A stretch of 64,000 bases of DNA, from the NCBI RefSeq assembly GCF_044891285.1, contig NZ_JAUIYO010000012.1, positions 22,437 to 86,436 of the forward strand, written 5' to 3'. This document shows positions 43,938 to 53,298 of this stretch, in pieces. How positions within the stretch are numbered: position 1 is the first letter of the stretch; each line of letters begins with the position of its first letter. A program made the position numbers and the translations under genes. The stretch comes from Pseudobacillus lumedeiriae. Its GTDB lineage: Bacteria > Bacillota > Bacilli > Bacillales > Domibacillaceae. A model generated the notes under the pieces. It did no database searches. It saw only the letters and a list, made by a program, of their open reading frames with translations, and had not been told where the DNA came from.

Positions 43938-46487
43938 TTGTCCTTAACAAAGAAACTATCATTCATATTTTCTATGATAGTAACTTTAATATTAATTTTA
44001 AATAATACACTATATTATTACTACACGAGAGACTTGTTGATAAAAGATCAAGAAAAACAGATGGAACTCCTAGTAAAGGAAATCAGTATAGCCATTGATC
44101 ACTCACAAATTGGGGTCGAGTCTTTAGAAAATCAAGTGGGGGAAAAACTTCGTACTGCAGCTATTGCAGCACAGAGTATGCTTAATCCCGACATAAATAA
44201 AGTGACTAATGAACAACTCGCGAAGCTTAGCGAAAAGCTGGGCGTTTCTCATATTACCTTGATGGTCAAAGAAAAAGATGACATTAGGGGAGTGAAGTCT
44301 TCTGATCCACATGAAAGGAACTTAAGCACGAAAGAATGGGATTACTGGTATACCGCATTCCAACAATTATACCTTCATAAAAATGTGTCTATTTCTCAAG
44401 GACAAAAGCTGCCAAATTACTGGTCAGGCCCGATGAATATTTCTGCGTCCAATCCTAATCATGTTGATAAATGGGGCTATTATTATGATGGCACAACTAA
44501 TTACATTATTAGTCCGTACATGAGAGATAATCAGATTATGGATGTTCAAGATCATATTGGCCCTGATGCTATTGTAAAGAAAACCTTAAGGGATAACGCT
44601 ACTTTGCTAAACATTGTTGGCTTTAATCCGCAGACTTTTGGCTTTTCACCTGTTTATACTGAGCAGAATGGAAAGAGATTTATTGAACTAGGAAACAAGG
44701 ATATTCAATTTGGACAGTATAAATATAAAGATAAAACAGCCGATATTTCTGCTGTTCGAAAAGCAAATAAGACGGGTGAATTAGTTAGTTTCCAGAGTAA
44801 TTTTGGTAATAAAAAAGTATTGAAAAGTTTTATCTCTGTCCCTTCTCAAAAACCTTATGTAATTGGAATAGTGACAGATTATAACGTTATTCAAGAGGTA
44901 TTGAACAAGCAATTATTAAATAGTTTGATTATTTCCATCATTGTTTTGGTTTTTGTCTTTATTGTTAGCTACTTTTTAGCTAGATATATTGTTAGACCTA
45001 TCAATCAAATTCTATTAAAAGTGAATGAAATTGCTAAAGGTAATTTTGGAGAACAGGTATTAGTTGAACGGAGCGATGAATTGGGCTTGCTTTCTAATCA
45101 AGTCAATACGATGTCGTTAAACTTATTACATTATACCGATGAACTTAAGAAAAAGAATAAAGAAATACAATATCATGCTTATTATGATTTTCTGACAGGG
45201 CTTCCTAATTTGCGTTTTTTTAATGAAGCAGCATCGAAGCTGGCCAGTTTAAATAATAACAGGCCCATGGCATTTTTATTTCTTGATTTGGATAGGTTTA
45301 AATTTATCAATGATACGTTTGGACATGCTACGGGTAATGCCATTTTGAAGGCTGTCACGAATCGGATTTCATGCCTCCTTAAAGAAGGTGAAATGCTGTC
45401 ACGCATTGGGGGAGATGAATTCATTCTGCTTTTACCTAACACGGGCAGGGAAGCAGCAGGTGATATGGCACAGACTATTCTGAAAGAATTGGAAAAGCCT
45501 TTCGTTCACGAAGGGAATGGATTCTTTATTACATCAAGTATAGGAATAAGTATGTATCCGATAGACAGTGAAAACGTAGAAGATGTCATTAAAAATGCTG
45601 ATATAGCTATGTACCGTGCTAAAGAACAAGGAAGAAACAATCATCAATTTTATACATCTGATATGAATGATCTTATTCAGAGAAGAGCCGTTTTAGAAAA
45701 AGGGATGCGTCAGGCATTAGAACGTAATGAATTCACTTTATTTTATCAGCCTAAGGTCGATATAAATACAGGGATGATCATAGGAAATGAAGCCTTGATT
45801 CGCTGGTGTCATCCAAAGTTAGGGATGATTTCTCCAGCGGAGTTTATTCCATTAGCTGAGGAAACCGGATTAATCGTTTCGATTGGAGAATGGGTCTTAC
45901 GTACAGCTTGTAAACAAAATCAGGAATGGCAGAAGTCCGGATTTCCTGAAATGAGTATATCCGTTAATCTTTCTCCACGTCAGTTCCAACAAGTTAACTT
46001 AGTAGAGCTTGTTAATGAAGTGTTAAGTGATATAGGCCTTGACCCGCAATATTTAGAATTAGAAATTACAGAAAGTATTGCCATGTACAATGAGCACTAT
46101 GTTATTGATAAGTTACATGCACTAAAAAATCTAGGCGTGAAAATTGCAATTGATGATTTTGGAACAGGATACTCTTCGCTAAGTTACCTAAAAAAATTTC
46201 CGATCCATATATTAAAGATTGATCAGTCATTTATTAAGGACATAGAAGCTGGTTCTGATGATACTAAAATTATTACTACCATTATTGCAATGGCTCATAA
46301 TCTAAAAGTTAAAGTTATTGCTGAAGGGGTAGAAACGGATGAGCAGCTACAGTTTCTTCAACAGCAAAAATGTGATGAAATACAGGGATACTTATTTAGT
46401 AAACCTTTATCAGTGGAAGAGTACAATAGGATGTTTGAAGAGGTTCAGGAAGCGGCACGAATTAAAATTAATACATCATCCTTATGA
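43938..46487 (+). CDS. Membrane GGDEF-EAL protein (c-di-GMP turnover)
   Basis: The 849-residue protein starts at TTG behind AGGGGGA. It has a membrane helix (about 7-28), a large extracytoplasmic Cache-like domain (about 35-325), a second helix (about 330-352), a HAMP domain, a GGDEF domain with intact IGGDEF near 490-495, and an EAL domain with EAL near 618 and DDFGTGYSSL. Both catalytic halves look complete. The usual inhibitory RxxD is not seen before GGDEF (KEGE instead). It may make or break c-di-GMP in response to an outside signal. Confidence 0.93.
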   Translation: MSLTKKLSFIFSMIVTLILILNNTLYYYYTRDLLIKDQEKQMELLVKEISIAIDHSQIGVESLENQVGEKLRTAAIAAQSMLNPDINKVTNEQLAKLSEKLGVSHITLMVKEKDDIRGVKSSDPHERNLSTKEWDYWYTAFQQLYLHKNVSISQGQKLPNYWSGPMNISASNPNHVDKWGYYYDGTTNYIISPYMRDNQIMDVQDHIGPDAIVKKTLRDNATLLNIVGFNPQTFGFSPVYTEQNGKRFIELGNKDIQFGQYKYKDKTADISAVRKANKTGELVSFQSNFGNKKVLKSFISVPSQKPYVIGIVTDYNVIQEVLNKQLLNSLIISIIVLVFVFIVSYFLARYIVRPINQILLKVNEIAKGNFGEQVLVERSDELGLLSNQVNTMSLNLLHYTDELKKKNKEIQYHAYYDFLTGLPNLRFFNEAASKLASLNNNRPMAFLFLDLDRFKFINDTFGHATGNAILKAVTNRISCLLKEGEMLSRIGGDEFILLLPNTGREAAGDMAQTILKELEKPFVHEGNGFFITSSIGISMYPIDSENVEDVIKNADIAMYRAKEQGRNNHQFYTSDMNDLIQRRAVLEKGMRQALERNEFTLFYQPKVDINTGMIIGNEALIRWCHPKLGMISPAEFIPLAEETGLIVSIGEWVLRTACKQNQEWQKSGFPEMSISVNLSPRQFQQVNLVELVNEVLSDIGLDPQYLELEITESIAMYNEHYVIDKLHALKNLGVKIAIDDFGTGYSSLSYLKKFPIHILKIDQSFIKDIEAGSDDTKIITTIIAMAHNLKVKVIAEGVETDEQLQFLQQQKCDEIQGYLFSKPLSVEEYNRMFEEVQEAARIKINTSSL

Positions 46488-46569
46488 GAAGAGCAGAAAT
46501 AGAAAAACAGCTTAAGCATTGAAATTTAATGTCTTAAATTACTAGATTGAATGAGGGAGAAGTGAAACC

Positions 46570-47388
46570 TTGATTTTACTAACTAGAAAAGTAGAGTTTT
46601 CAGCGGCCCATAGTTACCGTGTTTCAACTTGGGATGAAGGTAAAAATAGAGAAATATTTGGTTTATGCAGTAATCCCAATGGTCATGGTCATGATTATAC
46701 GTTGGAAGTCACAGTAAAAGGAAACCTCGATTCGAAATCAGGCATCGTTGTTAATATTACAGATGTTGACCGCATAGTTAAGAGTGTTGTTTTAGAAGAA
46801 TTGGACGGTAAATTCTTAAATAAGGAACATTCTTTTTTTAAGGAACATATTCCAACGACCGAAAATATTGTTGCGTACATATGGAATGCTTTGCAGGGTC
46901 AGTTCGAAGATTGTAAACTTCATAAAATAATATTGCACGAGAATCCATTTTTGTTCTCTCAAAAAGGAGAAAAGTCAATGATTCAATTAACAAGAAAATA
47001 TCATTTTTCAGCTGCGCATAGATTGCATAGCGATCAATTATCTGATGAAGAAAATAAAAAGATTTTTGGGAAATGTAATAATCCGCATGGACATGGACAT
47101 AATTACATTCTTGAAGTCACTGTAGAGGGAGAAGTGGATCCTGTAACAGGGATGATTATGAATTTAGCCGACCTGGATAGAGAAGTGGATCAGGCTATTA
47201 TCCAAAAGTTCGATCACAAACATCTTAACTTAGATACAGTTGAATTTAATGAATTAAATCCAACTGCGGAAGTGATGGCGATGGTCTTTTGGGAGTTGCT
47301 TGAGTCGCATGTACCGAATCTATATAAAATAGGACTTTGGGAGACAGCAAAGAATTATTTTGAATACTGTGGTCCAACAAAAGAATAA
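46570..47388 (+). CDS. Fused double 6-carboxytetrahydropterin synthase (QueD)-like protein
   Basis: The 272-residue protein carries two complete QueD/PTPS domains. Domain 1 (about 1-130) has FSAAHSYRV and CSNPNGHGHDY; domain 2 (from M137) has FSAAHRLHS and CNNPHGHGHNY. Each has zinc-binding His and the catalytic Cys. QueD makes the pterin precursor of queuosine. The start is TTG. An internal AAAAAGGAGAAAA followed by ATG at 46978 lies exactly at the domain border, so domain 2 may also be made alone. No other queuosine gene is in the window. Confidence 0.88.
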   Translation: MILLTRKVEFSAAHSYRVSTWDEGKNREIFGLCSNPNGHGHDYTLEVTVKGNLDSKSGIVVNITDVDRIVKSVVLEELDGKFLNKEHSFFKEHIPTTENIVAYIWNALQGQFEDCKLHKIILHENPFLFSQKGEKSMIQLTRKYHFSAAHRLHSDQLSDEENKKIFGKCNNPHGHGHNYILEVTVEGEVDPVTGMIMNLADLDREVDQAIIQKFDHKHLNLDTVEFNELNPTAEVMAMVFWELLESHVPNLYKIGLWETAKNYFEYCGPTKE

Positions 47389-47409
47389 AGAAGTACAGTG
47401 ATAACATAG

Positions 47410-47457
47410 AAAAAACTAGATGCCCTTTGTTTTATTTAAAGGCATCTAGTTTTTTTG
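47410..47457. terminator. Bidirectional terminator between convergent genes
   Basis: AAAAACTAGATGCC pairs with GGCATCTAGTTTTT around a 16-base loop, with A and T runs on the two sides. Confidence 0.9.
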
Positions 47458-47463
47458 TTCATC

Positions 47464-48654
47464 TTATTTTGTGTAGTTATCAAAGTAACCTTGGATAAAG
47501 ACGATAGGTGTTCCCTTATCTCCGCTTCCTGAAGTTAAATCAGATAGAGAACCGATCAGGTCTGTCAATTTTCTAGGTGTTGTTCCTTGAGCTTCCATTG
47601 AACCTACAAGATCCGCTTCTTTATTAGTAATAAATTCAGCGATGGCTTGTTTAAGTTCTTCACCTTTTAAATCAGCAAAGTTATTATCAGCAAGATATTT
47701 TAATTTTACTTCATTTGGCGTGCCATCAAGGCCTGATGTGTAAGCCGGCGATACAACTGGATCAGCAAGTTCCCATATCTTTCCTACAGGATCTTTAAAT
47801 GCCCCATCCCCGTAAACCATGACCTCAACCGTTTTTCCAGTTTTGTCTTTCAGGATCTGCTGGATTTTGTCAACAATCGGCTGGCAGTTGCGTGGGAAAA
47901 GCTTCACGCTGTCTTCTGTTGCTTTGTTTGATCCTAAAAGACCGTAAGCTTCATTGCAGCCGCTGCCATCAACAGACTCTGATAAGATGTTATCGAGGCT
48001 GTAAATTTTTTCGCCGCCATTTGCTTTTAAGATTCTCTTCGTTCTAAATCTTGAATGAATGTCGCAAGTAAGAACATTTTTTGTATAGTCTAAAATCGTT
48101 TTTGGATTGTTTGAGAAGATCACTTCACATTCAACACCGTATTCTTCAACGATTGATTTATAATAATCAATGTAATCAACGCCAGTGAATGTATGTTTAT
48201 TATATCCGAAATGATCACGGAATTGCTTTTCTGTTAACACATCTGTCCAAGGATTTACTCCTTTTTCGTCAAGTGAATCGATATCCACTAAGTGATTGCC
48301 AACTTCATCAGATGGATAGCTAAGCATTAAAACAATTTTTTTAGCTCCTTTTGCAATCCCGCGGAGACAGATGGCAAAACGGTTACGGCTTAAGATCGGG
48401 AAGATGACTCCAATCGTGTCTTCACCAAACTTTGAACGAACATCTTGGGCAATATGATCGATTGTCGCATAGTTCCCTTGTGCCCGGGCAACGATGGATT
48501 CTGTTATCGTAACAATATCCTTATCATTAATTTGAAAGCCTTCAACTTCTGAAGCTTTTAATACACTATCTACGACAATCTCTTCGATGTTGTCTCCTTG
48601 ATTGATGATTGGGCAACGAAGACCCCTAACAACCGTTCCAACTACTCTTTCCAA
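47464..48654 (-). CDS. CofE-like protein (coenzyme F420-0:L-glutamate ligase family)
   Basis: The 396-residue protein starts at TTG behind AAGGAGCG and has the CofE fold features: GTVVRGLRCPIINQGD, ESIVARAQGN, SRNRFAICLRGIAKGA and YGDGAFKDPVG. CofE adds glutamates to F420, a cofactor that Bacillus-type bacteria are not known to make, so this Firmicute subfamily may ligate glutamate to something else. A LysR-type gene is transcribed divergently 118 bases away and is the likely regulator. Confidence 0.75.
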   Translation of the reverse strand: MERVVGTVVRGLRCPIINQGDNIEEIVVDSVLKASEVEGFQINDKDIVTITESIVARAQGNYATIDHIAQDVRSKFGEDTIGVIFPILSRNRFAICLRGIAKGAKKIVLMLSYPSDEVGNHLVDIDSLDEKGVNPWTDVLTEKQFRDHFGYNKHTFTGVDYIDYYKSIVEEYGVECEVIFSNNPKTILDYTKNVLTCDIHSRFRTKRILKANGGEKIYSLDNILSESVDGSGCNEAYGLLGSNKATEDSVKLFPRNCQPIVDKIQQILKDKTGKTVEVMVYGDGAFKDPVGKIWELADPVVSPAYTSGLDGTPNEVKLKYLADNNFADLKGEELKQAIAEFITNKEADLVGSMEAQGTTPRKLTDLIGSLSDLTSGSGDKGTPIVFIQGYFDNYTK

Positions 48655-48723
48655 TATAATCGCTCCTTATAACTAATGAAGTTAATTTAAACCGCTTCTA
48701 CTTGTACTATACATTGCTTTAAT

Positions 48724-48746
48724 GATATAAGTAAAATTAATATATC
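48724..48746. promoter_or_regulatory. Candidate LysR-type operator
   Basis: GATATA and TATATC flank an 11-base AT-rich spacer, giving a T-N11-A type palindrome. It lies between the divergent cofE-like and lysR-type genes, where such regulators normally bind. Confidence 0.45.
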
Positions 48747-48772
48747 TAATGATGGATATAAGGAGTGTTTAT

Positions 48773-49657
48773 ATGGTAAGTAAGTTAGATTTATATAGAG
48801 TGTTTTGTACGGTGGGGAAAAGTGAAAGTTTTTCTAAAGCAGCGAGAGACCTTTATATGACACAGCCGGCTGTTAGTCAGGCGATCATGCAATTAGAAAG
48901 CGAACTGGATACACGGCTTTTTAATAGAACACCTAAAGGGGTGTCTTTAACAGATGAAGGCAGTCTTCTGTTCGAATATGTTCACTCAGCAATTAGTTTA
49001 ATTGATGTTGGAGAAGAAAAGATGTTAGAATTTAAGAATTTAACGACAGGCGAGTTAAAGATCGGTGTAGGCGACACGATTTCAAGGTATTTTTTACTTC
49101 CTTATTTAGAAGAGTTTCGCAATAAATATCCGAATATTAAATTTAAAATTGTGAATGGCACAACATTAGAAATCTGTTCTCTTTTAAAATCAGGAGAAGT
49201 AGATATTGCGATTTGTAACTTTCCGATTGATGATTCCGCGTTCGAGTTAAGAGCGTGTATTGATATCCATGATACGTTCGTTTGTGGAGAGAAATATAAG
49301 AGTATATTATCTAGACCATTAAGCTTTCACGAATTAGTCAAGCTGCCGTTAATCTTTCTTGAACGTAAATCAAATTCGAGGCAGTACGTAGAGGATTATA
49401 TATTATCTAAAGGGGTAAAGATCTCCCCGGAATTTGAATTAGGCTCCCATGATTTATTGTTAGATTTTGCGAAAATCAATTTAGGAGTCGCTTGTGTGAC
49501 GAAAGAGTTTTCGCAGGAGTATTTAGACAATGGATTATTGTATGAAGTACAGCTGATTGAAGAAATACCGAAGAGAAGTATGGGGGTATGTTTTTTAAAA
49601 AGTGTACCGCTGTCACCCGCTTCAATGAAATTTGTTGAGATTATAGAAAGAACGTAA
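48773..49657 (+). CDS. LysR-family transcriptional regulator
   Basis: The 294-residue protein has an N-terminal winged helix (about 1-60; SFSKAARDLYMTQPAVSQAI) and a periplasmic-binding-like effector domain (about 85-290). I chose the ATG at 48773 behind ATAAGGAGTG; the in-frame ATG at 48749 would put the ribosome binding site inside the gene. It is divergent from the CofE-like gene and probably controls it and itself. The effector is unknown. Confidence 0.92.
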   Translation: MVSKLDLYRVFCTVGKSESFSKAARDLYMTQPAVSQAIMQLESELDTRLFNRTPKGVSLTDEGSLLFEYVHSAISLIDVGEEKMLEFKNLTTGELKIGVGDTISRYFLLPYLEEFRNKYPNIKFKIVNGTTLEICSLLKSGEVDIAICNFPIDDSAFELRACIDIHDTFVCGEKYKSILSRPLSFHELVKLPLIFLERKSNSRQYVEDYILSKGVKISPEFELGSHDLLLDFAKINLGVACVTKEFSQEYLDNGLLYEVQLIEEIPKRSMGVCFLKSVPLSPASMKFVEIIERT

Positions 49658-49721
49658 CGAAAAAAGAAAACAGGCCGAATTTTATTTAGGCCTGTTTTCT
49701 TTTTTCTAGGGATAGGATAAA

Positions 49722-50468
49722 TTATTTTAAATTGCGTTTCAAGAAGGCTTTTGTCCGATCGAACTGAGGATTCGTAAAGAATTCATCCGGATGACCGGAT
49801 TCGACGATCTCGCCATTGTCCATGAACATAACACGATTCGCCACTTCTTTAGCAAATCCCATCTCATGCGTTACTACAATCATCGTCATCTGCTCTTCAG
49901 CCAGGTCTTTCATTACTTGCAGTACTTCCCCGGTTAATTCGGGATCGAGGGCTGAAGTAGGTTCATCAAACAACAGAATTTCTGGGTTCATCATGAGTGC
50001 CCGGGCAATGGCCACTCTTTGTTTTTGTCCGCCTGAGAGCTTTGACGGGTAAGCAGCCGCGCGGTCAGCTAGTCCGATTTTTTCCAATAGCTCTATGCTT
50101 CGTTTGTGAAGGACGGCAGCTGGCTCTTTCTTCACTAGTTTAGGCGCAATCTCCAAATTTTCTTTCACCGTAAGATGAGGAAAAAGGTTAAAGTGTTGGA
50201 ACACCATTCCCATTTTAGAGGTAATTTGTTTAATCTTTTGTGGTTTCGGATAGATTCCATTTTCCACTAGATAATCACCAGCTATACAGATGCTCCCGCC
50301 ATTTATTTCTTCAAGATGGGCGAGACTCCGAAGCATGGTGCTTTTCCCGGAACCAGATGGACCGATGACTGCTACGACATCATTTTTATTTACATCAAAC
50401 GTAATTTGCTTAAGTACGTCTAGATCACCATATGATTTCTTAAGATTGGATACTTCTATCACAGCCAT
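49722..50468 (-). CDS. Polar amino acid ABC transporter, ATP-binding protein
   Basis: The 248-residue ATPase has Walker A GPSGSGKST, the signature LSGGQKQRVAIARAL and Walker B ILLFDEPTSALDPE, the pattern of GlnQ/ArtP/TcyC-type transporters. I chose MAVIEVSNLKKSYG behind AAGGAGTGG; a GTG three codons upstream is possible. It is the last gene of a three-gene operon (binding protein, permease, ATPase). Confidence 0.94.
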   Translation of the reverse strand: MAVIEVSNLKKSYGDLDVLKQITFDVNKNDVVAVIGPSGSGKSTMLRSLAHLEEINGGSICIAGDYLVENGIYPKPQKIKQITSKMGMVFQHFNLFPHLTVKENLEIAPKLVKKEPAAVLHKRSIELLEKIGLADRAAAYPSKLSGGQKQRVAIARALMMNPEILLFDEPTSALDPELTGEVLQVMKDLAEEQMTMIVVTHEMGFAKEVANRVMFMDNGEIVESGHPDEFFTNPQFDRTKAFLKRNLK

Positions 50469-50483
50469 ATTCACCACTCCTTC

Positions 50484-51140
50484 TTATTCAAATTTGTATC
50501 GTCGTTCCAGCCATTTAAAGAACATGGTTAATATGAGCGTTATAATCAAATAAATGATACCGGCCAGGAAGAAAGGCACGATGGTAAAATCTCGGTTAAC
50601 CGCTGTCTGGGCAAAGTGCAGAAGTTCTGGTACGGCTACAGCATAGAGCAGCGCTGTATCCTTGACGAGTGTTACCGATTCGTTAGCAACAGCAGGAAGC
50701 GCGATTCGGAACATTTGCGGCAGGATGATCCGCGTTGTTGTCTGCCACTTGTTCAAGCCGAGCACTTGAGAGGCTTCGTATTGACCTTTATCAATGGCTA
50801 AAAGACCGCCGCGGAAGATTTCAGCGAAATAGGCAGCATAGTTCAAAATGAATCCTAGACAAGCCGCCACAAAGCGATCCAAAATTAAATATTCCCCAAT
50901 TACAGGGATAAGCGGCAGACCGAAGCATATAAATAACAGCTGCAGCAGCAGCGGTGTGCCGCGCATCAAGTGTATATAAGTCTGTGCAAGCCATGATATC
51001 GGCTTGATGCTGCTTTTTACAGCTAGGGTTAATAAGAAGCCCAGCGGAATCGATGCTGCAATGGCAATCACAAACAAAAGGACGGTCATCTGTGCCCCTT
51101 CGAGCAGAGGTTTAATGATTGTACTAATATAATCTGACAT
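50484..51140 (-). CDS. Polar amino acid ABC transporter, permease
   Basis: The 218-residue membrane protein has five helices and the HisM/GlnP-type motif with AQTYIHLMRGTPLLLQL near the first third and ASQVLGLNKWQTTTRIILP as the ATPase-contact loop. It probably forms a homodimer. It lies 16 bases before the ATPase gene and is separated from the binding-protein gene by a hairpin. Confidence 0.93.
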   Translation of the reverse strand: MSDYISTIIKPLLEGAQMTVLLFVIAIAASIPLGFLLTLAVKSSIKPISWLAQTYIHLMRGTPLLLQLLFICFGLPLIPVIGEYLILDRFVAACLGFILNYAAYFAEIFRGGLLAIDKGQYEASQVLGLNKWQTTTRIILPQMFRIALPAVANESVTLVKDTALLYAVAVPELLHFAQTAVNRDFTIVPFFLAGIIYLIITLILTMFFKWLERRYKFE

Positions 51141-51154
51141 GAAAGGATTCCTCC

Positions 51155-51193
51155 AAAAACAAAACAGGGTTTCCTGTGGAAATCCTGTTTTGT
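51155..51193 (-). terminator. Intra-operon hairpin between the binding-protein and permease genes
   Basis: On the minus strand, CAAAACAGGATTTCC pairs with GGAAACCCTGTTTTG around a 4-base loop and is followed by T residues. It probably lets only part of the transcripts continue into the permease, giving more binding protein than membrane parts. Confidence 0.8.
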
Positions 51194-51218
51194 TCTGTAA
51201 TCTGTTAAATCTATTATT

Positions 51219-51992
51219 TTACTTTAACACTTTATCTTCGCCAAACCACTTTTGTGAGATTTTAGCGGCAGTGCCGTTTGCATTGATCTCATCAAGTGCT
51301 GTTTGAAGTTCTTTGAGCAATTCGTCGTTCCCTTTTTTAACGCCTACTCCGTATTCTTCTGGAGCAAGAGACTCATCTAGAAGCTTAAAGCTTCCTTCTT
51401 CTTTCGACATATAATAGTCGATCACAACTTCATCAATAATGACCGCGTCTACACGGCCGGCTTTTAAATCAGTGAGAGCTAGAACATTATCAGCAAACTC
51501 TGTAACAGTTTTGATCTTAGATTTAATAGGATTCGCATTTAAAGCATCACCTGCAGAAGAAAGACCTTGAATCCCAACGGTTTTCCCTGCTAAATCGTCG
51601 AGTTTAGTAATTTTTGAATCCACCGGAACAGCCACTACTTGTGCATTTTTTAAATAAGGCTTTGTAAAAAGAACTTTTCCTTTACGTTCATCCGTAATGG
51701 TATACCCATTCCAAATGAGATCAATTCGACCGCTGCTTAACTCAGTCTCTTTTGTTTTCCAATCAATGGGCTGGAACTTAACCTTTTTCCCCATTTGCTC
51801 GACTGCTGCTGTCGCATAGTCGATGTCAAAACCAACGATATTATTATTTTCATCGCGGAACCCTAAAGGAGCGAATTTATCGTCGATCCCAATGACTAAT
51901 GTATCGTCTTCTTTCTCAGACTTTGACGAACAGCCTGCTAATAGTGAAAGAACAGCTGTAACAGCTAGGATCATAGTTATGAAACGTTTCAT
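51219..51992 (-). CDS. Polar amino acid ABC transporter, substrate-binding lipoprotein
   Basis: The 257-residue protein starts MKRFITMILAVTAV with lipobox LLAGC, so it is a membrane-anchored lipoprotein. The mature part has the SBP_bac_3 fold (APLGFRDENNNIVGFDIDY, ...GRIDLIWNGYTIT, ...AGRVDAVIIDE). The ligand is probably a polar amino acid such as glutamine, cystine or arginine, and the sequence alone does not decide which. An in-frame start four codons upstream is possible; AAAGGTGGG fits the ATG used here. Confidence 0.93.
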   Translation of the reverse strand: MKRFITMILAVTAVLSLLAGCSSKSEKEDDTLVIGIDDKFAPLGFRDENNNIVGFDIDYATAAVEQMGKKVKFQPIDWKTKETELSSGRIDLIWNGYTITDERKGKVLFTKPYLKNAQVVAVPVDSKITKLDDLAGKTVGIQGLSSAGDALNANPIKSKIKTVTEFADNVLALTDLKAGRVDAVIIDEVVIDYYMSKEEGSFKLLDESLAPEEYGVGVKKGNDELLKELQTALDEINANGTAAKISQKWFGEDKVLK

Positions 51993-52252
51993 ATGAAAAC
52001 CCACCTTTAATAGTTAATTTACTTTAGTTCGCTACCATACTACTGTATTGATATACTATCATAATAATGTCGCTTCTGTAAATGGAATAAATATCTTGGG
52101 TCACCGCTCTATTTTGTCATAAAGAAAAGACCATCTAGAAAATAGGGTTTCGGTGTTATAATTAAAGGAATACTTATGAATAGTTGTGTAATATTTCATT
52201 AAGAAAGTGCAAAAATCAATATTGAAAATAAAAGATAAAGGAGCGAAGCCTT

Positions 52253-53209
52253 ATGTCCCAACAACTTAAACAGGCAACATTTGCGGGAGGCTGTTTCTGG
52301 TGTATGGTCTCTCCATTTGATGAGCAGCCGGGTATTAAAGAGGTGATTTCTGGATACACAGGCGGGCATACAGAAAACCCGACTTATGAGGAAGTGTGCA
52401 CAGATGAAACAGGCCACTATGAAGCCGTGCAGATTACATTTGATCCTGCCGTATTCCCATATGAAAAATTACTGAAGCTATTCTGGCAGCAAATTGACCC
52501 GACTGATGAGGGAGGACAATTCAATGATCGGGGACTGTCTTATCGGACGGCCATTTTTTATCATGATGAAGAACAAAAGAAAATGGCAGAAGCTTCAAAA
52601 GCCGAGCTTGCTGCGAGCGGCCGTTTCCAAAAGCCGATTGTCACAGAAATCATGCCGGCAGGTCCTTTTTATAGAGCGGAAGAAAAACATCAGTATTATT
52701 ATAAAAAGAATTCTTTTCACTACAACCTTTATAAAGAAGGCTCTGGACGAGCACGATTCATCCGGGAGAATTGGAAAAACCAGAAAAGTGATGAGCAGCT
52801 GCGCAAGGAGCTAACACCCATTCAATATGAAGTAACAAGAAATAACGCTACTGAGCCGCCGTTCCGTAATGAGTATTGGAATCATACCGAAGAAGGAATT
52901 TACGTGGACATCATTTCAGGAGAGCCGCTGTTTAGTTCCAAGGATAAATACGACGCGGGATGCGGCTGGCCGAGCTTTACGAAGCCTTTGCGTCATACTG
53001 AAATAGAAGAAAAGCTTGATACGTCACATGGCATGCGGCGGATTGAAGTCCGTACCAAAATATCTGACTCCCATCTTGGCCACGTATTCGATGATGGTCC
53101 TGGTCCTTATTATGCGCGGTACTGCATTAATTCGGCTGCCCTGCGGTTTGTACCAAAGAGCAAGCTTGAAGAAGAAGGATATGAGGAGTTTGTCAGTTTG
53201 TTTAAATGA
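52253..53209 (+). CDS. msrAB: Bifunctional peptide-methionine sulfoxide reductase MsrA-MsrB
   Basis: The 318-residue fusion has MsrA first (about 1-155; catalytic GCFWC with C14) and MsrB second (about 180-315; GCGWPSF and catalytic Cys in RYCINSAALRF). It repairs both stereoisomers of oxidised methionine in the cytosol. The MsrB half lacks the four-Cys zinc site. AAAGGAGCG precedes the ATG. A SAM-dependent methyltransferase gene follows after 89 bases. Confidence 0.96.
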   Translation: MSQQLKQATFAGGCFWCMVSPFDEQPGIKEVISGYTGGHTENPTYEEVCTDETGHYEAVQITFDPAVFPYEKLLKLFWQQIDPTDEGGQFNDRGLSYRTAIFYHDEEQKKMAEASKAELAASGRFQKPIVTEIMPAGPFYRAEEKHQYYYKKNSFHYNLYKEGSGRARFIRENWKNQKSDEQLRKELTPIQYEVTRNNATEPPFRNEYWNHTEEGIYVDIISGEPLFSSKDKYDAGCGWPSFTKPLRHTEIEEKLDTSHGMRRIEVRTKISDSHLGHVFDDGPGPYYARYCINSAALRFVPKSKLEEEGYEEFVSLFK

Positions 53210-53298
53210 CAGCTTGATCGTGTCAGTTATTCACCGGACAAGAGAAAAATGGTACAGTCGATGCCTGACAATGAACCAATAGGAACCGAGGAATTTCT

